27,224 nucleotides of DNA from a virus, in IMG/VR virus record IMGVR_UViG_3300046653_000026, positions 1 to 27,224 of that record; one strand, given 5' to 3'. Made by a program: the position numbers and the translations under genes. The first letter of the stretch is position 1. Each line of letters begins with the position of its first letter. The notes beneath the pieces were generated by a model, which did not search any database, had not been told where the DNA came from, and saw nothing but the letters and a program-made list of their open reading frames with translations. Below, in pieces: positions 13,386 through 20,006 of this stretch.

Positions 13386-13468
13386 TGTATTTACAGTATA
13401 GGGCAAGACACAACAAGAGTTGTATTGCTTAAATTGCCAGCGATGCTGGAGCCTATACTGTGAGTATA
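13386..13468 (+). ncRNA. Structured intergenic element, 17-bp closing stem with two hairpins
   Basis: Bases 13386-13402 pair with 13452-13468 over 17 positions, three of them G-U. Inside are ACAAC-AAGA-GTTGT (13410-13423) and CCAGC-GAT-GCTGG (13437-13449), both perfect. The next gene starts 60 bases later. Confidence 0.58.
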
Positions 13469-13528
13469 ACCCTTACACCTGTAATACAAACCTCTTAGCG
13501 TCCTCGACGCGGGAAGGATGGCGAAGCC

Positions 13529-13723
13529 ATGCCTATGACCAAAGAAGAAGCTACGCAAATGCTTTTGCACGGGGCAGAAAATGGCGTACCAAATTGCTAT
13601 TTTCCACAAGGCACTCTTTATCCAGATAAAATAAGAGATGCTATGCTTGAACGTATGTACCCTACCAAGAGACAACCACGAATTAAGAAAGAGTTGGTAC
13701 TTGTAGATGGGAGTGGTATCTAA
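13529..13723 (+). CDS. Hypothetical 64-aa protein
   Basis: First gene of the 13.5-17.9 kb operon. The ATG at 13529 has GGGAAGGA about 10 bases upstream; an ATG two codons later (13535) is also possible. Helical N-terminus, basic C-terminal part (TKRQPRIKKEL). Its stop TAA shares its last base with the next ATG (TAATG). Function unknown. Confidence 0.72.
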   Translation: MPMTKEEATQMLLHGAENGVPNCYFPQGTLYPDKIRDAMLERMYPTKRQPRIKKELVLVDGSGI

Positions 13724-14286
13724 TGTACCTCTACTACGAGCACCACAAAAATGCAGACGGACGTATCCTCCTTACGGAGATGCGACTCTCCTCTTACGGC
13801 AATGGCAAACTTGCTATCATGCCAAAAAACGATCTTGAACAGATGCTTAAAAAACTCTGTCTTGTTTCCTTGAAGTGGCCACCACTCGATAAACGTTCCT
13901 ACGATGAGAAAATCTACGTATGGAGCTTTTTTGACGCATGGGGCGTACAGGTAATGGACCGCATACGTGAGACTACGCGGGTTTTCAAAGAAGTTGACTG
14001 TATCGCAGTAGAAAACCTTGCCTCTCAAGCGGTGAACCATTACATCAACCTCAATCCACGCAAGGGAAGTATACGCCCAGAGGATTTCTTTTACAACACC
14101 GCTCCTGCTGCTACTCCCGCCTTGACGAAAGAAACCGTCGCGGAGAAGCTCAAGCAGCTTATCGGTGATACTCTCGACAAGAGTGCCTATCGTCGTGCGG
14201 CGTTGAAGTTTCACCCTGATCGTAACAATGGGGATGGCTCGAAAATGAGTGAGTTAAACTCACTCTGGAGTGTGTATAATGGGTAA
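13723..14286 (+). CDS. J-domain (DnaJ-like) protein
   Basis: A 187-residue protein whose C-terminus carries a J-domain signature: YRRAALKFHPDRNNGDG with the HPD tripeptide near residues 164-166 and a following helix (MSELNSLWSVYNG). J-domains stimulate the ATPase of host DnaK, so the protein could steer the host chaperone to a phage complex. The first 130 residues have no recognised domain and may choose the client. A J-domain at the very end, shortened to its core helices, is unusual; most have it at the N-terminus. Coupled to genes on both sides. Confidence 0.8.
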   Translation: MYLYYEHHKNADGRILLTEMRLSSYGNGKLAIMPKNDLEQMLKKLCLVSLKWPPLDKRSYDEKIYVWSFFDAWGVQVMDRIRETTRVFKEVDCIAVENLASQAVNHYINLNPRKGSIRPEDFFYNTAPAATPALTKETVAEKLKQLIGDTLDKSAYRRAALKFHPDRNNGDGSKMSELNSLWSVYNG

Positions 14287-14497
14287 GCTTGAAGCAAAGT
14301 ATATTGCTTATGTACTTGAGCGCTATCCACACGCTCTGCTGCACGCCACTCGTGTTATTCAGTTCGGCGCGGAAATACCACAGTTTAGAATTGAAGCTGA
14401 TGGTCTGGAGTTAAGCGTTGCTGGTTTAACATCTTTTATCGCATGGCAAAATGCAGCAGATAAAATCTTTTTACAGGAGAACAAAAATGCCCTTTGA
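14279..14497 (+). CDS. Hypothetical 72-aa protein
   Basis: ATG at 14279 after GGAG with 8-base spacing, overlapping the end of the J-domain gene by 8 bases; a start three codons earlier is less likely. Helical N-terminus (LEAKYIAYVLERYPHALLHA) and a short beta-like middle. Overlaps the VWA gene by 11 bases. Function unknown. Confidence 0.75.
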   Translation: MGKLEAKYIAYVLERYPHALLHATRVIQFGAEIPQFRIEADGLELSVAGLTSFIAWQNAADKIFLQENKNAL

Positions 14498-15263
14498 CAT
14501 AGGAGCACCACGCAACTACAACGACGCAAAGCGGGCGGCGCTTGAAGCAGCCAAAGCAGCGTCAGCAACGTCCACCGGGAAAAAGGATGCCCTCATACGA
14601 TACATCCTCCCCGCCGATTGTCCTGATCGTATTCGCATTGTCTTTGACGACAGTGGAAGTATGAGTGGGCAGGTAACGAATGCAAAGAGTGGAGTAGTTG
14701 AGTTTCTCCGTAACTGCATTCCCAACCAAACCTCCGTTGCGGTACATCCCATGTGTACAACCACATGGGACACTTCACTGCGTAGCGATCTTCCGCAGCT
14801 TGGAAGGGATGTGGAAGAATGCCGGTTTTATCTTGGTGGAACACCATTCTTTAACACCCTCAAGAAAGCTCTCGAAGCTACTCCCACTCTCACACGTCTT
14901 GTAGCTTTTACGGATGGCTCTCCTACCGATTATCTAAGAGCTGAGCAGGAGAATGAGCTTGATACGTACTGGCGCAATAAAGATGAGTGGCACTCCAGTG
15001 CCGGTATTATCATCAAAATCGCCAAAAATACAGGCGCTGGTATTCCAATCGACACGGTGTTTTTTGGTGTGGCGAACGAATGGACTAAGCGAGAGCGTGT
15101 TCTCCTCAAGTATCTCAGCGATTCCACCGGCGGTTTCTTCATGGTATTTGACCCGACGAAAGTAAACTTCCGTACCGCATTCAAATACCTCGCACCTGTC
15201 AATCGCCTCCAACTTACAAGCGGTAGCTTCCGCGCTGCCATTGAGAGGGGTGAGCAGAAATGA
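14487..15263 (+). CDS. VWA-domain protein with complete MIDAS metal site
   Basis: A 258-residue protein almost wholly made of a von Willebrand factor A domain. The metal-ion-dependent adhesion site is complete: DDSGS near residues 52-56, the Thr of GGTPFFNT and the Asp of AFTDGSP. VWA domains bind protein partners through a metal ion and often work with AAA+ or motor ATPases (for example the MoxR and cobalt/magnesium chelatase systems). Here an FtsK-like ATPase and a J-domain protein are in the same operon, which suggests a multi-protein machine. ATG after ACAGGAGAAC. Its stop overlaps the next start (ATGA). Confidence 0.85.
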   Translation: MPFDIGAPRNYNDAKRAALEAAKAASATSTGKKDALIRYILPADCPDRIRIVFDDSGSMSGQVTNAKSGVVEFLRNCIPNQTSVAVHPMCTTTWDTSLRSDLPQLGRDVEECRFYLGGTPFFNTLKKALEATPTLTRLVAFTDGSPTDYLRAEQENELDTYWRNKDEWHSSAGIIIKIAKNTGAGIPIDTVFFGVANEWTKRERVLLKYLSDSTGGFFMVFDPTKVNFRTAFKYLAPVNRLQLTSGSFRAAIERGEQK

Positions 15264-15484
15264 GTAAAGACCAAGGCGCAGCACATCCTGGACAGAAGAA
15301 ACGTGGTCCTTCTGGTCTAAACGCTGTCACCACGTACAAGCAAATAGCAGAACGTACTGGTTGGAGTGAACGTACTGTCTTTAGCCTGTACAAAAGTGCA
15401 ATCAACAAACTTCGAAATGCTCCCGGAGCATTTGAAGGATTACTTTTTTGTGTGCAGGCAGTAGCCAAAAAGGAGAAGCTATGA
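15260..15484 (+). CDS. HTH protein resembling sigma-factor region 4
   Basis: A 74-residue basic protein with a helix-turn-helix (TTYKQIAERTGWSERTVFSL followed by YKSAINKLR) of the type found in sigma-70 region 4, which contacts the -35 element. It lacks region 2 and so is not a full sigma factor; it could be an anti- or co-factor that redirects host polymerase, or a plain DNA-binding regulator. ATG overlaps the previous stop. Confidence 0.72.
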   Translation: MSKDQGAAHPGQKKRGPSGLNAVTTYKQIAERTGWSERTVFSLYKSAINKLRNAPGAFEGLLFCVQAVAKKEKL

Positions 15485-15678
15485 CTCAACGTGAGTTGAT
15501 ACGAGAAGCGCGAAAGATAATACCTATTACCACAGTTACCTTTGACGTAGATTGCAGGAAGAAGGTTCCTGCTGTGCGTGCTATCTATATTCACACTGGT
15601 CCAAATCAGTGTGTGCTTGGCCACAATGCAGAAGAGGCTCTTCAAGCCTTGAAGGATAGATGCGATGCTCCCAAGTGA
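15481..15678 (+). CDS. Hypothetical 65-aa protein
   Basis: ATG at 15481 after AAAAAGGAGAAGCT, overlapping the previous gene by 4 bases. Small mixed alpha/beta protein: an N-terminal helix (TQRELIREARK), a strand-rich middle and a closing helix (EEALQALKDRC). Not recognised. Overlaps the FtsK-like gene by 14 bases, so the two are translationally coupled. Confidence 0.75.
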   Translation: MTQRELIREARKIIPITTVTFDVDCRKKVPAVRAIYIHTGPNQCVLGHNAEEALQALKDRCDAPK

Positions 15679-16855
15679 ACACGCAGCAGTCATGGCGGCG
15701 GTACAAGCAGAACTCCTCTCACAATATCCTCTCCACGTCACGGCGCAAGTAAACATCCTGACGAAGAAGATGTATGTGCTAGGTTTCACTGCCGCTTTCA
15801 CCCGCATGGTAGAAGGTCCGGTTGTACGCACCTTCTACTTCAAACCAGCAGGAGAGCCAAAATTCTCCTGCATCCTCAACCAAGCAGAAGAACTTGCAGG
15901 CTCTCTCGCCGTGGAGAGTGTACGCATCGAGCGTCAACTAGGTGAACTCTCTATCTCCGTACCACGAGAAGATAGAAAAACCATTCACTTCGACGATTGC
16001 CTCCACAACATGATGACCTCACCTGCTACCGCAAACATGGCCCTTCCACTTCTAATGGGCCAATCCACTACAGGAGAACACCTCTATGCGGATCTATCAA
16101 ATCAACCTCACCTTCTCATTGCAGGCGCAACAAACAGTGGTAAGTCTGTCTACACGGCCCAGCTTATTTGTTCGCTCGCTCTGTTTCGTAGCAGCGAAGA
16201 GCTTGAGTTTATTCTTGTGGACACAAAAAATCTTGACCTTGTATTATTCAGAGAACTGGGTCACGTTAAATACGTCCTCAACAACGTCAAAGACCTCAGA
16301 GCAAGTCTCACGGAGTTACTTGCAGACGTTAGATTGAGGAATGCGGAAATGAGTGGGCTAGCGCGGAATATCCATGAGTGGAACATGATGCAGGTACGGG
16401 AAAGTGATAAGATGAAGTACAAGGTTCTTATCATCGATGAACTTGCGGATGTATTTGACCAGGATGCGGGTATTCTACAAGGAATGCCCCCGAAACTGCG
16501 TCCACCGTCAATTCATTCCCTTCTCAAGCAGATAGCCCAAATCAGTCGTGCAGCAGGAGTACACCTTATCCTCGCTACGCAGCGTCCTTCTGTGAAAATT
16601 CTTGGTGGTGACGTAAAAGCCAACTTCCCAGCCCGCGTATGTTTTAAGTTGCCATCCTCATCCGACAGTCGCGTGGTGATCGATGAGAACGGTGCGGAGA
16701 ATCTTCTCGGTATGGGGGATTACCTGTACAAAATCGCAGGCAGTGATACCGTGAAACGTGCGCACGGCGCATTTGTTTCTATGACGAGCATCGCAACCAC
16801 CATCACACAGTGTGATGAGATAAGGAGACAGTATGCCTTACAAATTAAGATGTAA
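15665..16855 (+). CDS. FtsK/SpoIIIE-like DNA translocase ATPase
   Basis: A 396-residue ATPase with the FtsK motor signature: PHLLIAGATNSGKSV (Walker A), DTKNLDLVLFRELGHV, VLIIDELAD (Walker B), HLILATQRPS, NFPARVCFKL and SSDSRVVIDENGAENLLGMGDYL. There is no N-terminal membrane domain and no C-terminal winged-helix gamma domain, so it is a soluble motor core with about 120 extra N-terminal residues. Such proteins pump double-stranded DNA. Possible jobs are segregation of a plasmid-like prophage, DNA transfer or remodelling. It is not the packaging motor, which is encoded on the other strand. Operon partners include the VWA and J-domain proteins. Confidence 0.88.
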   Translation: MLPSEHAAVMAAVQAELLSQYPLHVTAQVNILTKKMYVLGFTAAFTRMVEGPVVRTFYFKPAGEPKFSCILNQAEELAGSLAVESVRIERQLGELSISVPREDRKTIHFDDCLHNMMTSPATANMALPLLMGQSTTGEHLYADLSNQPHLLIAGATNSGKSVYTAQLICSLALFRSSEELEFILVDTKNLDLVLFRELGHVKYVLNNVKDLRASLTELLADVRLRNAEMSGLARNIHEWNMMQVRESDKMKYKVLIIDELADVFDQDAGILQGMPPKLRPPSIHSLLKQIAQISRAAGVHLILATQRPSVKILGGDVKANFPARVCFKLPSSSDSRVVIDENGAENLLGMGDYLYKIAGSDTVKRAHGAFVSMTSIATTITQCDEIRRQYALQIKM

Positions 16856-17075
16856 GACTTGTAATCAACCTATTGTGTTGGTTACAAAAAGAACATTGCG
16901 AAATTTGAATGCGTCTTTTCTTGGTGATTTTATTCACGCACGTAAGTGTAATAAAGGACACAGCTTGTTTGGTTGTTTCGTAAACGCCACTACGAAACAA
17001 CGTGAAGCTCATCCTGAGTGGCAAGGCTCTAATGCAGAACCAAAGGAGGATTCCAGTGTCCAAAGCAGCAAGTAG
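16833..17075 (+). CDS. Small zinc-finger-like protein, 80 aa
   Basis: ATG after ATAAGGAGACAGT, overlapping the FtsK-like gene by 23 bases. An N-terminal CKTC pair and a later KCNKGHSLFGC segment give enough Cys/His for one zinc site. The C-terminus is polar and probably unstructured. Its last bases overlap the next gene by 20. Role unknown; likely nucleic-acid or protein binding. Confidence 0.75.
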   Translation: MPYKLRCKTCNQPIVLVTKRTLRNLNASFLGDFIHARKCNKGHSLFGCFVNATTKQREAHPEWQGSNAEPKEDSSVQSSK

Positions 17076-17292
17076 TACGCAACCTCGGCGTCGTGTCAAT
17101 AACAACAAACCTACCCTTATTAAGGTAGGTGACCACTACGTATCAATCGACAACGTAGCGGGATTCAAGCAAGCCAAAAAAGGCTTGTATATTCTTCAAC
17201 TCAAGTCAGCTCCAGAGGCAGAATATCCGCTCTGGGTATCCGAAAAAGAAATGGAAGCGGCTCTTCCATACTTCAACGTCATAGGAGCATAA
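17056..17292 (+). CDS. Hypothetical 78-aa protein, GTG start
   Basis: The GTG at 17056 stands behind AAAGGAGG at 6-base spacing, which fixes the start; longer in-frame starts fall in the previous gene. Basic, flexible first 20 residues (PRRRVNNNKP), then a compact beta-like domain. Unknown function. Confidence 0.72.
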   Translation: MSKAASSTQPRRRVNNNKPTLIKVGDHYVSIDNVAGFKQAKKGLYILQLKSAPEAEYPLWVSEKEMEAALPYFNVIGA

Positions 17293-17293
17293 A

Positions 17294-17545
17294 ATGCCAC
17301 AATCAGCGGCAGAAGCTAACAGCCTTATGGAAGGGCAGCATGGGTTTAACTCCTCAAACGGTGATCCAGAAGAATGGACGCCTACCGCAACCACTGAAGG
17401 TGAGGACGATGATCTATATGATGATAATGATTACTGCGATGACTGCGGTGATTTCCTTGGTGACGACGCAGTAGATGGTCTGTGCCCAACTTGTAACGAA
17501 GAGCGTCTCTCAGTAGACGACCATTCCAACGGAGTATCCGTATGA
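17294..17545 (+). CDS. Acidic zinc-ribbon protein, 83 aa
   Basis: ATG one base after the previous stop, with AGGAG upstream. A strongly acidic stretch (EGEDDDLYDDNDY) runs into a zinc ribbon CDDC-x11-CPTC near residues 48-66. Acidic zinc-ribbon proteins can mimic nucleic acid or bind basic partners; no specific role can be given. Confidence 0.75.
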   Translation: MPQSAAEANSLMEGQHGFNSSNGDPEEWTPTATTEGEDDDLYDDNDYCDDCGDFLGDDAVDGLCPTCNEERLSVDDHSNGVSV

Positions 17546-17736
17546 CAAACCAAGCAATAGCAGAAACAATCTTCGAGAAGGTTTTCGCAAACGTAATTCC
17601 CACCGCAAAACCCACCTTTGAGGAATCCATCGCACAGGCGAAGATGTTGTACGAGCTTTTTCGCTACGACAAAGTAAAGGAAATACGAGAGGTACTTGAA
17701 AGTGCGGGAAATACCCGTGCTATGGAGCATCAATGA
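17542..17736 (+). CDS. Hypothetical 64-aa protein
   Basis: ATGA overlap with the previous gene, GGAG upstream. Helical (IAQAKMLYELFRYDKVKEIREVLE). Not recognised. Overlaps the next gene by 4 bases. Confidence 0.72.
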   Translation: MTNQAIAETIFEKVFANVIPTAKPTFEESIAQAKMLYELFRYDKVKEIREVLESAGNTRAMEHQ

Positions 17737-17924
17737 AAATGCGTGTATACCGCTTGTGCGTAGAGGTTGAAGAGCAGGCTTTAACTGGTAAACTGTTCTA
17801 CAACAAGAAACAGCTAAGGGATCGCATTAAGAGATTACGCCTACCCCACATAGCTGTTACGAAAGTTGAACTTCCTATGCTCCTAGTAAGAGAGTTTGGC
17901 ACTGATGAAAGAGTTGGGTTGTAG
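17733..17924 (+). CDS. Hypothetical basic 63-aa protein, last gene of the operon
   Basis: ATGA overlap with the previous gene and GGAG upstream. Beta-helix-like pattern with a basic helix (KKQLRDRIKRLRLPH), compatible with nucleic-acid binding. Closes the run of coupled genes that began at 13529; the attenuator-like structure follows 17 bases after its stop. Confidence 0.72.
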   Translation: MKMRVYRLCVEVEEQALTGKLFYNKKQLRDRIKRLRLPHIAVTKVELPMLLVREFGTDERVGL

Positions 17925-17941
17925 TAGGAGCGGGCGCTAAG

Positions 17942-18004
17942 CCGCCTTTCCCAAGGGGCGGGTCAGCCCGCCTTAAAGCCTTTTGAATGAGGACTTTAAG
18001 GCGG
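17942..18004 (+). terminator. Attenuator-like set of mutually exclusive hairpins
   Basis: Four segments can pair in series: 1 CCGCC (17942-17946), 2 GGCGGG (17957-17962), 3 CCCGCCTTAAAG (17967-17978) and 4 CTTTAAGGCGG (17994-18004). 1:2 gives a short stem, 2:3 a perfect 6-bp stem with TCAG loop, 3:4 a perfect 11-bp stem followed by TTT. This matches the classic 1:2/2:3/3:4 layout of attenuators, though with a short T-tract. At least it is a good operon terminator. Confidence 0.55.
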
Positions 18005-18015
18005 TTTGATGGGAC

Positions 18016-18045
18016 TTGACAAGGGCTTGTATACAGGTCTATCAT
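18016..18045 (+). promoter_or_regulatory. Sigma-70-like promoter giving a leaderless transcript
   Basis: TTGACA (18016-18021), an 18-base spacer and TATCAT (18040-18045). The ATG of the next gene is at 18053, 7 bases after the -10 box, so the transcript should begin at or next to the start codon. There is no ribosome site there. The spacer contains TTGTATACAG, an instance of the GTATAC motif seen at 7864-7924. Confidence 0.65.
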
Positions 18046-18052
18046 TGACTTT

Positions 18053-18286
18053 ATGAGCCGAAAGAGCGACCTGACAACCGCGATGACCGTTCGTATCCTC
18101 CACTCCCAAAAAGAGGGCTTAGAACGGCTGCCACTTACTATGAGTGCATCTTCCCTAGTAAGGGCACTCCTCAAACTGTACTTCGGACATAAAGGAGTAC
18201 AGGAATTAGCTGAGAAGCTCGCGGTGAAAGAGACTACGCGAGCTTATGATGCTATGATGAGTCACGGTGTTAAGGGAAGAGTTTAA
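18053..18286 (+). CDS. Ribbon-helix-helix-like DNA-binding protein
   Basis: A 77-residue protein with the ribbon-helix-helix pattern: a polar strand (DLTTAMTVRIL), a helix, a turn with MSASS and a second helix (LVRALLKLYFG). RHH dimers place the strand in the DNA major groove and usually act as repressors, often of their own gene. The ATG has no Shine-Dalgarno but sits at the predicted transcription start. The TTGTATACAG in its promoter is palindromic, and related motifs are clustered at 7864-7924; this protein is the best candidate in the window to bind them. Confidence 0.7.
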   Translation: MSRKSDLTTAMTVRILHSQKEGLERLPLTMSASSLVRALLKLYFGHKGVQELAEKLAVKETTRAYDAMMSHGVKGRV

Positions 18287-18318
18287 GAGCAGTCCACGCT
18301 ACGGCGTAAGGAGCTACA

Positions 18319-19059
18319 ATGCAGGATGAAATGCCTGATCTTGAGGAAGAAGCTATTTTTGGTACCTCTATCGAAGAGGAAGAGCTTCTAGTACCCACCG
18401 ATGAACCAGAGGAAATCACGCTGGAAGAAGCGGCGACTACTGATATTCCTCTCCCCACAGAACCAGAAGAATCCCACCTAACCGCCACAGTCTGTGACGT
18501 GTGTCTTGAGCTAAATCTAACACATCCTACTAGTATAATCAACTGTGAACGTTGTGGACAGGCTTTCTGTTTCCACTTCGCGTCCACAATAGATGCGCAG
18601 TACTGTGTAAATTGTCTTTCGGATATTACTGTACAAAGTAGTATCATAACAAAAACATACGAGCATAAGAATGATGAGACGGGTACGCAAACGTTTTATC
18701 GTCGTAAGGCTCGTGAGATTAAGATTAGTGGTCTTGATTGGTTATTTGCACAGCGCAAAATCAACGTGCTAACTGATTTTGAGCTTGATCTTGCGATTGA
18801 ATATCATCGTAATATCTTGTCGCTAATGACAACCGAGTATGAGACACGGCGCAATGCAAAAACACACCGTTATGCAGGTGTTAAGGTTGTGTTCCCTACA
18901 AAATCTCCGTCGGATAGTACTAGTACAACCACAACAGTGAAGAAAACTCGCACTATCTCAAAAACAAAAGCGCAGGAGCAACTTGCCGCACTTGTAGCAC
19001 AGATGCTTGCTAAAGGCATGACACCTGATATGCTTGCGGCGTTGGGAGGGAAGAAATGA
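18319..19059 (+). CDS. Zinc-finger protein with acidic N-terminus, 246 aa
   Basis: ATG after TAAGGAGCTACA. Residues 1-55 are highly acidic; residues 59-100 hold a Cys/His-rich module (CDVC, CERC, CFHF, CVNC) resembling a FYVE/RING-type two-zinc fold. The rest is basic and helical with a Ser/Thr linker and a KKTRTISKTKAQEQL segment. Such modules bind proteins or nucleic acids; the pairing of an acidic head with a basic tail suggests interaction or self-assembly. Overlaps the DUF3310 gene by 4 bases. No exact family named. Confidence 0.78.
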   Translation: MQDEMPDLEEEAIFGTSIEEEELLVPTDEPEEITLEEAATTDIPLPTEPEESHLTATVCDVCLELNLTHPTSIINCERCGQAFCFHFASTIDAQYCVNCLSDITVQSSIITKTYEHKNDETGTQTFYRRKAREIKISGLDWLFAQRKINVLTDFELDLAIEYHRNILSLMTTEYETRRNAKTHRYAGVKVVFPTKSPSDSTSTTTTVKKTRTISKTKAQEQLAALVAQMLAKGMTPDMLAALGGKK

Positions 19060-19355
19060 GTGTGAACACGGTATCAGGAGATCATGTACCACTAGATTGC
19101 ACTTGCCCTCCAGGAAAAGTTTCACGAACTGGGGGTTGCTTGGTACACGCACTTGATTTCGTAAATCATCCTGCTCACTACACCTTCGGAAAGTACGAAG
19201 TAATTGAGGTACTACAGGATTGGTTCTCTGCTACACCTTTGCTATGGCAAGTCGGAAAGTACATAGCGCGTGCGCAGCATAAAGGTAATATGCTGCAAGA
19301 CTTGAAGAAGGCGCAATTCTACCTTAACAGGCAGATTGAAGAATTGGAGAAGTGA
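19056..19355 (+). CDS. DUF3310 family protein
   Basis: A 99-residue protein; residues 37-95 match DUF3310 (NHPAHYTFGKYEVIEVL, then LWQVGKYIARA and DLKKAQFYLNRQIEEL). The family is common in phages, often beside nucleotide-metabolism genes, and has been called nucleotide-kinase-like, though its reaction is not settled. The N-terminal 36 residues contain Cys and precede the domain. Its stop overlaps the ThyX start (TGATG). Confidence 0.85.
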   Translation: MSVNTVSGDHVPLDCTCPPGKVSRTGGCLVHALDFVNHPAHYTFGKYEVIEVLQDWFSATPLLWQVGKYIARAQHKGNMLQDLKKAQFYLNRQIEELEK

Positions 19356-20005
19356 TGAGAATCGTACAACCTTACGCAATAATAATGGAGCCGGAGTTAT
19401 TGGTTGGCGCATTGAAGCGTATCGAGTATGCTGCGCGTGTGAGTCACCGCACAGAGGAGAACGCAAGCGACTCTCCTGAAAAATTCATTCGCGCAGTAGT
19501 GTTAGATCATGGCGATTGGTCAGTAACTGAACACGTATCAGCAAGTGTCGAGTTCTTAGTTGATCGTGGTATTACTCACGAGATAGTCAGGCACCGGCTG
19601 GCGGCTTACACGCAAGAGTCAACACGGTTCGTGAACTATGCCAAGAAGATGCCACCAACGTTCATCTATCCAATTCCAGGTGTCATTGAAGAAGATTACT
19701 CACCCTTATGGATAACGGCGATTGAAAATGCTGAACGGGCATACAAGGAGCTTCTTGCCGCTGGTTGGCGTCCGCAGGAAGCACGTTCTGTATTTCCTAA
19801 CGCGTTGTCCAGCAAGATTATCGTCACTTATAATCTCAGAGTATGGCGGCACTTCTTCTGCATGAGAACTAGCAAAGAGGCGCATCCTCAAATGAGGCAG
19901 GTTGTTATTCCTTTGTTGGAGGAGTTTAAGAAGCTGGTGCCTGTCTTGTATGAGGACATTATACCAGAATCACGTCAAATTGATAACATCTGCAAAGGAC
20001 AATAA
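19355..20005 (+). CDS. thyX: Flavin-dependent thymidylate synthase
   Basis: A 216-residue ThyX that makes dTMP from dUMP with methylenetetrahydrofolate and FAD/NADPH. The family signature RHRx7S is present as RHRLAAYTQES near residue 79. Other conserved parts are SVTEHVSASVEF and the C-terminal WRHFFCMRTSKEAHPQMR. Length is normal. The ATG at 19355 has GGAG 6 bases upstream; a GTG directly before it at 19352 is also in frame. It would raise the thymidine supply for replication and follows DUF3310, which supports a nucleotide module. Confidence 0.93.
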   Translation: MRIVQPYAIIMEPELLVGALKRIEYAARVSHRTEENASDSPEKFIRAVVLDHGDWSVTEHVSASVEFLVDRGITHEIVRHRLAAYTQESTRFVNYAKKMPPTFIYPIPGVIEEDYSPLWITAIENAERAYKELLAAGWRPQEARSVFPNALSSKIIVTYNLRVWRHFFCMRTSKEAHPQMRQVVIPLLEEFKKLVPVLYEDIIPESRQIDNICKGQ

Positions 20006-20006
20006 T

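Larger units (their letters stand above)
12931..13528. other. 598-base region with tRNA, hairpins and a tiny reading frame
   Basis: Between two protein genes lie a 10-bp hairpin, a tRNA, five more hairpins (13081-13241), a 15-codon frame, an ATCTCAT-TCT-ATGAGAT hairpin (13339-13355) inside a CCTGTG/CACAGG stem (13309-13365), and the long-stem element at 13386-13468. No ordinary protein gene is seen. Confidence 0.7.

Noticed and set aside
13720-14214. 164-aa minus-strand frame
   Set aside because: Mirror of the J-domain gene, which has the HPD motif and coupling to neighbours.
15214-15831. 205-aa minus-strand frame
   Set aside because: It runs antisense through the HTH, 65-aa and FtsK-like genes, has no ribosome site and an implausible Cys/Ser-rich composition.
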